Part shown: piece by piece, positions 44,962 through 59,042 of the stretch
How the letters are laid out: every line of letters starts with the position of its first letter
Numbering within the stretch: position 1 is the first letter of the stretch
Assembly: GCA_960531495.1 (NCBI GenBank)
Contig: OY482847.1
Location: forward strand, 20,928,066 to 20,992,065
Direction: 5' to 3'
DNA length: 64,000 bases
Source: Zeus faber
Lineage: Eukaryota; Chordata; Actinopteri; Zeiformes; Zeidae
Notes under the pieces: generated by a model
Told to the model about the DNA's origin: nothing
Databases searched by the model: none
What the model saw: only the letters and a program-made list of their open reading frames with translations
Translations under genes and position numbers: made by a program

Positions 44962-45480
44962 AGCCTGGTATCACCAGACTAATTCGCAAATGCGTATTAG
45001 TCTGGAATCGCTCAGTTCATTTAAATTTCCAAGGGCCAACAGGCGCAGACCAAAATGTCTCTGGACTCAATTTGATAGACCTACAGCCAATCAACTCGCT
45101 CAGCGCTATATCACACGAAACGTGTGACATAGTACGGCAAACACATCTTTCTCATCAACAAAAGCTTCTCAGAGAAAATATAGCGTCCAGTTTACTTAAC
45201 ACCGTCGCGATAGCGGGGTTCAACAGACCGTTCCACGTCGGCGGCAGCCATCTTGGTAAGGTGCCTCAACGGCTCTCCTCTGCCTCGTCATCGCATCAAA
45301 CCCGCCCCATATTAGATAAATGGTTGTGATTGGCCCTAGCAAGGTTGCGTGGAAATCCGTTTATATGGGAGGGTGGCCGGATGTATTCTGCAGAGCAAAT
45401 AAAACAAACAAACTTGGATGACAGCGTCTCTGAACTGCTCCGAATACATCATTTGTGTCCGAGAGTTCGATGGTTTCTGA
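44962..45480. mobile_element. Probable non-autonomous DNA transposon
   Basis: Starts AGCCTGGTATCACCAGACT at 44962, with a perfect-armed hairpin at 44974-45005 (CCAGACTAAT and ATTAGTCTGG). It continues with blocks such as GGCGGCAGCCATCTTGG and GTGATTGGCCCTAGC that I recognise as multicopy in fish. No transposase frame. The right boundary is uncertain. Confidence 0.5.
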
Positions 45481-45518
45481 GCGCCTGATACTTTGACCTT
45501 CAGTTTACGAACAAAAAC

Positions 45519-45566
<48 letters not shown>

Positions 45567-45590
45567 TAGAAGAAGAAAAAGAAGAAGAAA
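45519..45590. repeat. (AAT)n followed by (GAA)n
   Basis: About 16 AAT triplets at 45519-45567, then GAAGAAGAAAAAGAAGAAG. Confidence 0.95.
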
Positions 45591-47466
45591 TTAGGCTTTA
45601 AGGTGTTAAAGAATCAGAATTTACAGAATAGCGCAAGTAAAAAAATAGTAGAAAAATGGTAGAAAAAAATAAAATACAATATGTATACAAAATACAAATC
45701 ATTATTATGAGGTAAAATAGGCTTAATGGAAACATGTTCTTTACATTATTGGAACAGATAAAATAGTGGCATGAAAGAGTCATACCATAGTAATAACATT
45801 AGCACAACAACGATCCCTGTGGGCAAAGGACAAACCAAAAACAATGGTAAACGTAGCCACTATGGCACGACGGAAACCGCTCTAAACGGCCACCTTTGAT
45901 AGGCGAGCGACCAGTGATGGCCACTACGTGAGTTTAGCCGCTGTTGCCGCCGCTGCCGCCGCCGCCCTGCTGCAGCTAATTGGTCGTTCTCCGCTCATCA
46001 TCTGCTTATCTGCGCTGATTGGCCGACTGTCGGCTGAACCTGGTCATTCCAGTGTCACTCGCCTGTGTTCCTGTAATTAAAATCTGTCATCCAGAACCAC
46101 ATCCCTCTCCTCCACTAACCCCTTTTGTCAGATGGCAGGAGTCAGATAAACTGCCTGGCAGAGCCTCCCTCCTCTCCGCTCAGAGGGAAGGCGACATATT
46201 ATGTGTTGCAGATAGAGAAACAGCGAAAAAACAACAAGCTGCGATATCTGTCTGAATGACCTATAGCAAAGCACTATTATTTAAATTAAATAACCAAACC
46301 AGAGGACGGTTATATACTGTATATGCGCCCTTGAAAAATAAATAAATAATAAAATAATAATAATAATAATGTGACCTTGAACGAAGAACATTAACAACCC
46401 TTTAAAAACATTAGAACTTGAGTGTTTGCTTATTCCTGAACGGGCCATTAACAAACGGACTGCCGGTTCAACACGTTTGCTCTCCGTAAAAGTGTTTGAG
46501 CCTTTCAGCCACGAAGCGCCGCAAACCCTCAGGATTACTACCAACTTTGTCAAATTGAAAGTGGCGCAACGTAGCGGCGATGGTGAAGAGGGAGAGAAAG
46601 ACACTTGATGTTTTTAATGATGTTGAACATTTTGATCGGGCCCTTTTTTTTTTTTTTCTTTGCTGCTGCTGGAGAGCACTCCTCCGCTCAATTCCCATCG
46701 GGTTGGCCTTCAACAACGTGGTCGCCAGAAATCTTTGGAAATTAATTAGAGAGCAAATCCCTCCTTGCTGCTGGAGTGTGGCATTTAAGGCTTTGTCCTT
46801 GGTGCTGGTATAACAACACCTTTTCAGCGTGGACCCTTCTCCTCCGCCCCAGCTGGGTGACGCCGCCTAATCCACATTAGAAAACGCTCCACTCTGTTTT
46901 TTGAGCCGCAGCTCCTCCTAATTGCCTGGCATTATTAGGTACTTTACTTGGAAATTTCCAGGGGAGGAACATCACTCTGCTGCATCCAAGCAGTAAATGA
47001 TCCAATTCTGCTTAATTTCCAACAAATGTTAACCCCTTTCCCTTTTTCCTCAACATTACCCCCCTCCCCATCCTCACAGCTTCTTGGTTAAATACATTTT
47101 ACTCCACATCTACACAAAAGGATTTTAGAATACCCCTGTATACATGTTTTTATTTATTGAAAAAGACAATGAAGGTAATTAAACACACACAGGATATCGG
47201 TAAATATTTAATGACAACAAATGCATTGCATTTACAGTAACCTCCTCAAAAACCAGCTACCTGATTCAGAGGATGCATTACTAATGTAGTCGCTGGATCT
47301 CCTGCCTTCGATGTCCATTATTAGATGCACTTTAAATACAGCAGGAGACCAGGCTCTGCTCAGCAGGGGGGGTCTGCACTGCAGCTCCCACCATAAAGCG
47401 GATAAAAGGTGACCAAAATAAAAATCAAACTACACACTGATCCCTTTGCTTTGGACCACGTTTGAA
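45591..47466. other. Single-copy DNA with candidate conserved block
   Basis: 45940-45970 has a (GCC)n-like run. 46640-46658 is T-rich. 46740-47330 (GAAATTAATTAGAGAGC, CCTAATTGCCTGGC) looks regulatory. No exon. Confidence 0.3.
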
Positions 47467-47496
47467 AACACACGCGCACACACACACACGCGTGCA

Positions 47497-47592
<96 letters not shown>
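47467..47592. repeat. (CA)n microsatellite, about 46 pure units plus interrupted left part
   Basis: Pure CA from about 47501 to 47592, preceded by CACGCGCA-type units. Confidence 0.95.
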
Positions 47593-48225
47593 AAAGCCAA
47601 CTTGTTTACCACGTTGTTAAAGGCAGATTAACATCAGATAGTTTTCATCTCAAGTTTCCCATTCTAAACCGAAAGGAAACAATAACGCGGCGGAACTCTG
47701 AGTTTTGACGGATCCCTCTCTTCGCTGCTGGAGCTCGCCTCGTGAAAACAGCGACGTGTGGGTATCAGCGTGGCGGCAGAAGAAACAAAACAAAAAAACG
47801 ACGACAACAACAGCTACGGCAACAGCTACGGCAACAGCAACGACGGGCGAAAAACAAAACACCGGACATTATCGTCACCGTCACCACCGACGGTGATAAC
47901 AACAAAAAAAAACGCCATCCTCAGGGATCAAGTTACATTTGTTTCTTCCTGTGTTTTTTAGGAATGTAATAAGGCCGCCTTTCAATCCTGATGCTTCTCA
48001 GTTGAAACCCGCCACCGTTGTCAGCGGCTCGGCAGACAGGAGGGTTTCGTCATTCTGCCTCTTGTACCCATCTCGCTCCGTCCTCGCCCTAACTAGGCCA
48101 GCAGGCCTGACACCCTGCGTCGCAGCGGCGAGGCCCCGGATAAATGAAATGCATATGATTGGTGAAATGATACGATACACACAAAAGCAAGTGTCATCAG
48201 GCTGTCGTCTTCCCCTTGATCCCTA
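47593..48225. other. Intergenic DNA with a 12-bp mini-repeat
   Basis: CAACAGCTACGG repeats about three times at 47809-47842 within an AAC/ACG-rich stretch, producing overlapping Gln/Asn/Thr-rich frames. The 172-codon frame at 47939-48457 ends in GT repeat sequence and is not credible. Confidence 0.4.
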
Positions 48226-48251
48226 TGTGTGTGTGCGTGTGTGTGCGCGCG

Positions 48252-48293
<42 letters not shown>

Positions 48294-48305
48294 CGTGTGT
48301 GTGCA
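48226..48305. repeat. (GT)n with GCGC interruptions
   Basis: Alternating GT/GC tract, also a Z-DNA candidate. Confidence 0.95.
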
Positions 48306-50461
48306 TCTGTCGGCGTGTCTTGGGCCACAGCGCCCGCTACAGCATGTGCAGCCCCCGTCGCCTGTTCCTCTCTTCTGTCCGGCTGAATGGCAGGGGAACG
48401 AGGGGAAGCGGGGGTTATGGGGATCCCGTGCGCCCCTTAATGCGGCCGAACAGATAAAGTGAGGTCGAAAAAGTAAGCACATCTCTACCACAGAGAGACT
48501 ATTCTAACGCTGAAAAGAGAGATAGTCCCGAGACGGATAGATGTACTAATAGCACACCCGCTGTCTTCCTTACATTTTGTATGAGTTGAGTTTTCACCCT
48601 TTTTAAAGTGAGACAGTTTGCGTCGTCTATGCGCGATACTGATGCAAGGCTTGCAAGCGAATCATACAGATGACTCAGGAGTCTCGAGTCCCCGCGCCGA
48701 AAAGGAGTCGTTCCTTTGCGATCCGGTGACTGCGGCGGGGATCGGGCGGCGGGGCGGTGGGGGCGGGTAGGACAGGGTGAGAAAGTGAGGCACTACTTAT
48801 TTTTTTACTCTTTTTCTCTCTCTCTCTCAGCCCCGAGGCCTTGCATCTCAGTTTGAGATTAGATTCCCTCACATATTTACATTTGAAGCCGAGATCTTTC
48901 GCTCACGGTACGGTGGCCACGTGCGGTCCTGAGGGGCTTTTCTTCTGGTTTGATGCTAATACACGAGCCGTCACGTGTACGTTTGTGTGTGTTTATACAT
49001 AAATGTAATTAGTTCATTAGCTAAATAACTCTTGGGCGCTGACGGAGGAGGCTTCATGTTACATCAAAAGCTACGCGCCCGCCCTCTCTTTTGGAAAAAC
49101 CCGGCGTCAGAACGCTGATCCGTGTGAGCGCGAGGCGCGGATGCCGCATCTGATTCAGGCCGGTGATGGAATCAAACAGATCTGATGAAATAATGATGAC
49201 ACGTTGCTCTCCGTCTGTGGAAGCAGTGTTTCGAAATACACCTACTGTAGTTCCTCCACTGGATCCCTGGCCTACTTCAGATATCCAAATCATTTCCCCC
49301 CGAAACCAAAGCAAGACGGCCTCTCGCGACCTGCCGAAATTCCACGTAGGAAACAAAGATGATTTTTTTCTGGTTCGATTTTTCAATGTCAATTATCGAA
49401 TGAAACTCAAGCTTAAAGGGGCGTTGCAGCAGAATTGAGTAACATTTAAAAACATTGTTTATTAACTTTCAGGTTTGACACGGCATTTCCACCCTGTATA
49501 GTTTTACGCCTGCAGTTAAGAATAGCTCAGATCAGCAATTAGGCTCCCACCCCACGATTTGTTGGCACTCTGGTGACAGCCGTCCACGGAGACGGGAGAG
49601 CCGGGGATAAGAAACATGCAAAAGCTCTTTCTGTAAAAACAGTAGGAGAACTCCGTTTTAAAATGTCTAAATACAGAGATGAATAAATAAATACGAGGGA
49701 GTGCGGGCACGGCTCCGGTTTCGCAGTTTGGATGCTGCCTTGTTGTATGGCACTTAAAAGCGAGGGGGCCGGTCTTCGGGGAGGCTGAGATGTTTATTCT
49801 AATGGAGGCCATAATGAATGCGTATAGCGCCGGGCCCCGGCTCCGATAGGGGGCTCCGTGCCAGCGTCGTTTTAAAGCCGAGCAGTCGCTGCAAAGCAGC
49901 CCTGGGCACTTGGCACCATGACTCCTTCACAATCTCCCGGCGCACACAGAAACAGCAGCAAGGACCTGGAGATAACCGCCCATGAAATCTCTCATCACAT
50001 GCCTTTGATTACTTGTCCACAATTTACTGTTTTCAAACCCCCAAACTTCAAACACAGCAAATAAACAATTTCCTGACACCCCGCCCCCCCACAACCAACA
50101 CACACACACACGCCACCCCCGCCCCCGTAACCACAACCACACACATACATAAAAATATACACATTTTCTCTCCCTCTCCCTATCTCGGAGGACCCTGTTT
50201 ATTGAGGACGTCTGCCCAAAAGTTGTCCCCATGTTCTGTTGTCTCTTGCTTAAACCCTAAGCCTCTTTGGAAGCACACAAAATTCTAATCGGGCGCTGGA
50301 TCCTCACCAAGTATCTAATTGTTTGGCTACAATGTGGAATAATTCAAAACCCCTGACTGAAAAACGGGATCTGTTTTCTTTAGATTTTTGTATGTGTATG
50401 TTCCCACCTTTTATTTTTCTTTTTCTTTAATAGCTTGTGCTTTTTGTGCATCATGATGTTT

Positions 50462-50463
<2 letters not shown>
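48306..50463. other. Single-copy DNA, no supported gene
   Basis: 48731-48770 is G-rich and CpG-rich. 48811-48830 is a CT run. 50080-50150 is C/A-rich. The frames at 49054-49438 overlap on both strands without domains. Confidence 0.35.
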
Positions 50464-50532
<69 letters not shown>

Positions 50533-50541
50533 GTGCGTGTG
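50464..50541. repeat. (GT)n microsatellite
   Basis: About 32 pure units, then GC-interrupted units. Confidence 0.95.
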
Positions 50542-52200
50542 CGGGGTTGGAAGTGAAGGGTGAGGTGTGTTATTAAAATGATGAGAGCAAGTTCAATTTG
50601 AATCAAGCAGCGGCTGTCAGTGGCTTCTTGAATTGCCGGGCTGATGAAATTGCTATTGCGGTTATTTAAAAGCAGTTGTAATCCATCTGAAAAGGCTTTG
50701 GCGTAATCCATTTAATTTCTTATTCCTTGCAGCAATAACATTTAGTAACAAAAATCTATCAAAGCAATGTAACCTGGCGATTTAGTAATTATCTTTATTT
50801 TACATTACCACAATTCAGCCCGGATTAATTGGAGTCTTATCTGCGCCGAGTGGCAGGTCACTTACCGCAATGCACCACGATGTGTTTTATCTTAATAATC
50901 GCCCTGCGAAAGATTACTCTTCAATACATACAATTTCCAAAACACACAAGTGCGCTTAATCATTCAGTTATCAAAAAAACCCCCAAAAAAACCCACCTTT
51001 AATTCTTGACTGTGTTGATTAGCGGCCGCCATAACCCGGTTAGAAGAGGTTCAACAACAGGAATGTTGCAAGACTTAATAACACATCTACGCCCCCAAAA
51101 AAATATCAAATCACATCAGCTAAATCAATGAGGGTTATGCCGGTTTGGCGGACTGCTGTTCGGGCTAATTAAGATAACGGACTAAATAGCCAGCGTTGAT
51201 AAGAACAACACCTTTTGAGTTGGAGTCCTCTGTGTATTTCCTAATGGATAAACTGGCTACAGGCCGTACTGCGATGATAATAACAACTCGGACATTCACA
51301 TAAGTCATTGTGTCACTGAGAGCACTCTCTATCTCCGCTACCTGGCCGATCTGACATCTGACACCAAATAAATCACACACACTTACGATCAAGGAAGCAG
51401 AGGGAAACAGGCAGAGCGAGGAATACAGTGCGGATGTCTTTCTCGACATACAGTACACACAATATTCAGGGATTTACATCGGGAACGTGCACACGACTGG
51501 TTTGGTTTGGAACATTTGCAGCACTTCAGTGTCTCTCATGCTGTAATCTCAAAAGTGTGTGTGTTCGTATAATTGTGTGTGTGTTTTGCATGCTGCTCCG
51601 AGTACGCCGTTTGATTCCTGTCCGCCTGATAGATAAAGCACATGGGAAACTGTCCTCATATTCAAAGATGAATTGATTTTTTCACGTTTGGGTTCACTTC
51701 AGAGAGCCGGAGAAATGACTTGTTTGGACAGAGATGTGACAGCCACTCGCTTACGACCAAACGCAGAGGACGGCATGTACATACTGTATATAGGTCATGG
51801 TCAAAAAACAGGAAAACAACCCCATTTAACTTTTTTATTCTCCGCGGAATTTTATTTGCCATGTTTTTTTTTTATCGATTATCACCAAAGTACATGCTAA
51901 TAAATAAAGATTTGGTATGAATAAGAGACTTTAAACACTTAAACCATCCAATCAAAAAACAATGTCTTAGAGGATTTCTTCTGAATGTAATTGAAACACT
52001 ATATTTTCTACCAAACAATCATTTTGCTTGTTTTATTTTTTTTTAATTAATACGATTTGATTGCCTTTTATTATTATAAAGCATTTTGAGTTGTATGTTG
52101 TAGATGAAAGGTTATTATTATCATTTTTGGTAACTATCATTATCATTACTAATAATGACAATAACAATAAGCCCCTTATTGTTATCGTTCAAGAAAAAAA
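50542..52200. other. Single-copy DNA with candidate conserved block
   Basis: 50570-51180 is AT-rich with TGAAATTGCTATTGCGG, CCGGATTAATTGGAG and GGGCTAATTAAGATAACGG, and looks regulatory. 52110-52170 has ATTATTATC-type short repeats. Confidence 0.3.
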
Positions 52201-52232
52201 ATCTCTGAATTTTAAAGACTAAAACTACCTGG

Positions 52233-52565
52233 AACACCAACTTCGGCATAAGACACAAACACGCTTTACATCTTGTTGGAACTGCATTGTCACAAAGACC
52301 TCCTGGATGAAGTTTCATCCAAATCGATCCACATACGGAGCAGATATTAGCGACCAAATTTTGAGCGAAATTACACAGACGAGCCAGTACATCTGACGCT
52401 GAAATATGTCCAACCCGGCTTATACTATCTAGAACACATACTTTGGCAGAAGATACAAACATGGTTAAGGTGTTGTTTAAACTGCTGTGTCACAGGCATC
52501 TTGTGGTTTAAATTTCATCCAAATCGGTCCACAGAGGAAGCAGATATTAGTGAAAAACTGTACAA
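52233..52565. repeat. Diverged tandem repeat, period 200 bp
   Basis: 52233-52432 and 52433 onward align at an exact 200-bp offset: AACACCAACTTCGGCATAAG with AACACATACTTTGGCAGAAG, TTTCATCCAAATCGATCCAC with TTTCATCCAAATCGGTCCAC, and AGCAGATATTAGCGA with AGCAGATATTAGTGA. The second copy is partial. Possibly two monomers of a dispersed satellite-like repeat or the internal repeats of a transposon. Confidence 0.7.
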
Positions 52566-53770
52566 CTTTGACCTAAAATATTCAGTATCTCTTGGTTAAC
52601 TGACACGTCACACATCTCATTCTGAAATGAATGAGATGGGATTAACAGTAAGACGCTTTATGACGTCATCATATTAGTTACTATCAATGCACAGATTCAA
52701 ATTGAGAAGGTCCAGTTGGACCGTGTCCAGTGTGCGCCGCGGACTCGGTCACTCTGTAGTCTTTAGGCATTACCAAACTATCGATTTATGTGTATATTTA
52801 TATAGCTTCTCACCTGGTAGATGTCAGTAGATCCGTTCAATTTATATTTGAAATCCTTGGCCCATATTTCTTTGACGGATTAATGAAAAAAATAATTTGA
52901 ATAAATCCTTAAAATTTGGTCAGCACGTCCCTCGAAAACACTGAAATGTGCAACTGAGTGATGCGTTCAAGATCCAGCGAGGCGTCGGAAAACAGAATAC
53001 GTGCAATGGTAATTACCCACAGAAATACCACAACGTTTTTTCGTACTTCATGGAAATGTAACTTACTGAAAATGAAATTCAAGGAAAAAACTCAACTTTA
53101 CTTGACAAAAAAAAATCTCGTTAATTAGAATACTAACGTAAATCGACATGAATACGTCACCATTTACACATAAGAGACACATCGCCATCTACAGTGATAA
53201 AGACTCCGGATGTTCTTCATGCAAGGTGAGTTATAACAATGACAAAATATAGTTAAAAAAAAAAAATTAAATACCTTTTTTGTATTAAACGTCACGTATA
53301 AACATATTCCTATACCTAAACTTAACAAACTGTAATGAAAAGGCAGAAAGTGTTTGTGATCTTGACAAATTATTTAAAAAAAAATTCAAATTGCAAATTA
53401 ATGTTAAAGTTACATGTTGTCCACATTACAATATAGATAATATGTAACATCCAGGTTAAAACAAATACGCTGCTGCCTGCAGCTATATTTATTATAATGA
53501 TTATTACAGCCATCACTTCACTTTACTATTCATGTATTTTGTTCTGATCCCCACTATGAAAAACCAACTATCTTTTTTTAAAGAGCGCCCCCTTGTTCAT
53601 TCATATTTTTTCCACATTCTCATGTCAGATATTAATTTGCATCCTGCCAATCAGATTAAATCGAGGCCACACCCACATTCGGAAGCCACATCCACCAACT
53701 GAGCTGAGCTGAGCTTGCGTTATACCTTTTCAAGTATAATCTTGTCGCTCAAAGGTCAGTTCATGAATAT
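52566..53770. other. AT-rich intergenic DNA
   Basis: No gene. ATTTGCAT (octamer, minus) at 53634-53641. GAGCTGAGCTGAGCTT is a short tandem near 53701-53715. Confidence 0.35.
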
Positions 53771-54240
53771 TAAAGGAGAACTCTGGTATTTTTTGACCTA
53801 AGCCTCAGTTTTCGATCATTGGGCGTCGACCCGAGTGATTGGCATCAGAATATTTTAAATTGATCTGGCATTGAGAGAATAGCTTCAGCCGTTTGCAATG
53901 GGGCTATCGTGTCGCGGAAGAATGCGGTCGTGATCGCCCCGTTTCTCTCTCTCAGTTCTTGAGTGGATTGACAGTTATTCTGGGATAAAAGTATAGAACA
54001 AATAATATTTGTCTCTTACCAATAAAGAAATGTTACTGAGCTCGGTTCTACTGCAAGAGCTTTTCATACATTATAGTTCCAAACACCGCTCCCATCGGTG
54101 ATTAAATACATTGGATAACAATAACATTCTGAGACGTTATATTTTGTAATTTGTAAATTTGTATTTGTAAATTAGCTTTCTCCCCTTCTGCATGTCTGCA
54201 CTGATGCCCTCATAGGGCATACGCAACCATTTAAACTACA
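53771..54240. mobile_element. Unclassified dispersed repeat (candidate)
   Basis: TAAAGGAGAACTCTGGTATT at 53771, followed by CTCAGTTTTCGATCATTGGG and CGTCGACCCGAGTGATTGG, is a type of sequence I associate with multicopy repeats of percomorph fish. No terminal repeats or coding region seen. Boundaries are estimated. Confidence 0.35.
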
Positions 54241-56133
54241 AAATCTCTCCGATGTGGTGGTGCTTCTGCTTCATAACGCCTTTCTCAAGTATTTTGACAT
54301 TACAGCCTGTATTCTCCAGCAGAGCCCCGTCTCACCTTCCGTGGTATAAATGCTCGTGTCTAACGCCCTCGGAGGACTTTTTGGCCTGTCTCTATAAGTC
54401 TAATTTACGGATATCTGCATGAGTCGGGACGGCCTGGGGCCAGCCGTCTCATGTCATTTGGGGGAGGCGGCGGGTTGTTGCGTTTCGCGGGCTCTTTCGC
54501 GACGGGAGCCGGGGCTTCAGATAAGATCGGCAGCGGGAAGAAGCGAGTCAGGCCGTTTGTTCTCGTTGGCCAACTCTCATGTTGCACCCCTGATTGGGAG
54601 GAAAGCTAAAATTGCTTTCACCGGGGCCACGGCTCAATCCCGCAGTAGGCAATGATAACTAACAATGCCCTCAGGACCTAGTTAAAGCTGCATCACACAC
54701 GCTGGAAAAGCACTTTAATGTGGCAGCATTAGGAGGCTGTCGGTCGGGCTGGTGGGGGAAAACAGACTTCAGCTCATCGTTGGATTATGAAAACATTTGT
54801 TATCCTGCCTTGAAAAATGCACACAACACAGTGAGAATCTTTTATTTCATCTCGCACAGTTTAGCCGGTGAATCAAAAAAGGGTTTGAAGATCATTAGAA
54901 AATGGATAGAGGGCATATTCCTGTGCTTGGGATACTCTCTCACTGTGTTTTCACCTCTATCCCATTAATCAGAAAATGCAGCAGGTTGTGTATACTTAGG
55001 TTATGATGCAGATACTGATTTACGGGCTCTATTCTGTAGCGCTCTCACATTATTGACCGCTCTGTCCAATTTCTTTAAGTGCTACTTATTACTAATGATA
55101 ATTACATTGTGGATTTTCTGCGGACTTCAAGAGCCTAAGTAAGCCTGCACCGCAACCAGGCCTGAAACCTCTGGACAGTTCAAAAATGGTCGGTCTTGTC
55201 ATTTTCGTTCTTGCTTGAGGACATGTATCAGGCGTGAATTCAAAAACAGGGATGACTTTGTCAATGCAATGGGTTTTTTTTAATTTTTTTTTTTTTTTTT
55301 TAAACCTGTAGAAATGTTGTCCCACAGACTTTGTTTTCACCTAGTCCTTCATTACGGATAAACTTTTTGTTACTTTTTCAACAAACTTCAATGTAGAAAA
55401 TCAGCATGACAATGGTCCTTCCTGCTCTCTGTACGGTCAGAAATATTGACATTGTACGGAAAAAATGTATATTTTTATGTAATCAAACATTTTAAGAATG
55501 TCAGGGAAAAAGTTACAGAAGAGTTCAATTAACAAAATGTTACTTATGAAAATGGTTCATTATAGCCTTACATACAATGTTTACACACCTCATGACTCGT
55601 ACTTATACATGGCATGTATGGATTGAATATTTGCAGAAAAAACAACTAGCACATATTAATCAAATTTAAGATTGGTGCTGGGGCGAAGAGAGAAAAAAAA
55701 TGCAATAATGATGAAATTATTATGCGGAAGAATACTGTAGGCATATTCAATGTAAACTTGAAATAATACCGAAAGCAGTGAAACAATATATTTTAAATGT
55801 GAGAGTACATATTTGATACTTACTTATTATAATTCAATTCCATAGTATTGCAAATTCATGTTTGTGACACAATATGGTCTATTCACGCACAAGTCCAACT
55901 GGAGACAAAGCTCATTAGTCCGGTAAGACAGAAATAGTTTGGCAGAATAACACTGTAATGCATAAATTAAACAGCTGTTTGAAAACGTCGACAAAGATCT
56001 TGAAAGACTAATGCAAGTGAAAATCTGATTCACAAGTTTGCCTAATGAGATAACTTTCTTGGAATTTTTCTCTGAAACTTTCTCGGACTTGGCCAGATTG
56101 GCCAAGATTTAATATTTAATTACTCTACACTAT

Positions 56134-56135
<2 letters not shown>
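54241..56135. other. Single-copy DNA
   Basis: 54420-54640 is CpG-richer with no promoter or exon evidence. T-rich runs at 55266-55302. Nothing else recognised. Confidence 0.35.
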
Positions 56136-56209
<74 letters not shown>

Positions 56210-56321
56210 TATATATATATATATACACACAGTTTATACAGTATATACATTTATATGTATATATATATAGACAGTATATACAGTATATACATATATGTAT
56301 ATATATATATATACTGTATAT
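56136..56321. repeat. (AT)n and TATACAGTATA tract
   Basis: Pure AT for about 65 bp, then TATACAGTATATACAT units. It is self-complementary and therefore cruciform-prone. Confidence 0.95.
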
Positions 56322-57185
56322 TTGTTTTCAAATTCTATATCTTTTATTTTATTTTTATTTTATTATCCATTCTATATACAACAATTTTAAATGTATTATT
56401 ATTATTGATAATAATAATAATAATAATAATACAATTGATAAAGTACAATGATTGATTCAACAACCTCAAGCAAATGTTCTTGTCAAAAGATTCAATTCTT
56501 GCAACATGTCAATTGTAAAAGTTGCAAAATGTCGTTTCTGAGCCCTGTGTGCAACAAGCAATTACTGGTAAACATGCAAATTGGAAATGTGGAGTTCATT
56601 ACGAATCTCATCACTCACTTTGATAGTGAGGGATAATTAAAGGAAAACACATTTTGAATATATGCAAAGCATGTTGCCCGCCTGTGAGAGAAGAAAAAAA
56701 CATAGCAATTTCTTCACTCTTTCTTTCTCGAGGCGTGGAAGTGGAATGCAAGGTCTATGACATTACCCGATGTATTACTGAGATCACTCAGACCGCGGGA
56801 CACCCTTTTCTCACTAAATGCCCTCTCTCCCATTTTACAATGCACTCCGGGCGTACGAGAAGTGTTCTTATCCTTTTAATATATGCTCGCAGTGTATCCT
56901 GTCAAATATAGATTTGAATCAATAGCACTCTGGAGTGGCTCGTTAAACTTAAATCAGCTTGGAAGTGGAGCATGCCTGCCTCACAGCTGCTGTCATTAAC
57001 CATCATCTCGCAGATTATTGGAGAAACGTCCTTGTGCGAGCGGAGCCTCCCACTCTCCACCTGAGGATCGTTGGAGCTCTACTGGACTGGAGAAGCCCAC
57101 AGTGAACAGAGAGCAGCCCACTCCCACACAGATGGAGAATGGTGCAGGAACACTGGGATGTGGAAAATACAACAATGTGCAGGAA
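56322..57185. other. Single-copy DNA with candidate conserved block
   Basis: (AAT)n at 56397-56431. 56580-56960 is a possible non-coding conserved block. No exon. Confidence 0.3.
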
Positions 57186-57345
57186 CGTAACAAAGTACAA
57201 GTACCTTTGTTGCACTACTTCAGTACATTTTTCAAGTATCCGTATTCAGTTAACTATATTTAGTTTTGGATACTTTTGGCTTTTACTCCACCACATTTCA
57301 AAGCTCAACTACATTTCTAATGACAATTTAGTTTTAGAAAAACAG
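57186..57345. mobile_element. Dispersed repeat fragment
   Basis: GTAACAAAGTACAAGTACC followed by CAGTACATTTTTCAAGTATC and GCTTTTACTCCACCACATTT matches the pattern of a very common fish repeat. Class not determined. Confidence 0.45.
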
Positions 57346-57394
57346 GATAGCTATAAACAGTATACATAGCGCTGTTGACACCGTGTTCAAGGGG

Positions 57395-57465
57395 GGTTAT
57401 CTTCGAATCAGCGGCTTTTCTGTGTGGAGTTTGCATGTTCTCCCCGTGCTCACATGGGTCGCCTC
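57395..57465 (+). mobile_element. SINE-type repeat fragment
   Basis: TTCGAATCAGCGGC followed by TGTGTGGAGTTTGCATGTTC and TCCCCGTGCTCACATGGG is a well-known multicopy fish sequence. Only about 70 bp are preserved. Confidence 0.55.
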
Positions 57466-57544
57466 CAACATAAATAAGGACCCCAATTTAAAAGACGCAG
57501 AACACTTTCCTCTCCTGTCCCTGACCACAACATGGATCCACACC

Positions 57545-58239
<695 letters not shown>

Positions 58240-58368
58240 TCTCCACACTATCGGGACAAAACTGTTGAATTGATCATGATATGTGGTTGTGCGTGGGGTC
58301 GCATTTTCAAAATCTGCTACGATTCGAAAAATCTCGTCGTGTATGGCAGGCATTAGTTAAACCCCACT
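58240..58368. mobile_element. Probable hAT-like element end
   Basis: GGGGTCGCATTTTCAAAATC followed by CGATTCGAAAAATCTCGTCG and TGTATGGCAGGCATTAG has the look of the right end of fish hAT-derived elements. No partner end located nearby. Confidence 0.4.
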
Positions 58369-59042
58369 GTATGTGAGTGATCCAGTCGTTTTGTTTTCCA
58401 GAGCTGAGGCCAGCTCACTGTGCAGTCGCACCTTGTGGGAAAGAGTTAATGGTGACAGCGACAATAATGAGAGCAGTGAGACGTGTGAAGTAATTAGTCA
58501 CTCGGCTCTCCAATATTTACCCAGTTAATTATTTGTGAGTTTTACTCGTGTCTTCCCTTCAGATGGCTGCCTATGTTGTTTTTTCCACACCATTTGTCAC
58601 TGTCCACCTCTTCCTGGCTTCTTCTCGTCCCCTCCTCCTGTCTTTTCCATGCGCTCCCCTCCGTTTTCTTTCCTCCTGCCGTGGTGGGAGAGTGGCATGC
58701 GGGTGAACTTTTGCCAGTGGAGGTGTTAGACCGTTGTCTGTCGTTGTGCAAGGTCAACTCGGATTATTTATTCATCTATCTGTTTGTCTGCTTTTAGGTG
58801 TGTGGTGTGGTTGTTGGCTTTGAGGGTCATAGGGAGTGCACGGGGTGTACAGAGAGCCCTAAAACAACATGTCTGCCTTCACATTGCCACGCTTTAGCAC
58901 TCAATTAAAAACTGATGATGCCTGTTTTTTTCCTGGATGACACCTCCAACCAAAAGCTAATATAAGTGGCATGGATGTTGGAGAAAACGTGTGTGCATTT
59001 ATATATATATAAATAAATAATACAGTATATATACAGTATTAT
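58369..59042. other. Single-copy DNA
   Basis: 58540-58700 is pyrimidine-rich. Short AT repeats at 59000-59040. No gene. Confidence 0.35.

Noticed and set aside
54419-54655. CpG-rich frame as a first exon
   Set aside because: No donor site in a sensible frame and no domain. Open frames on both strands fit composition.
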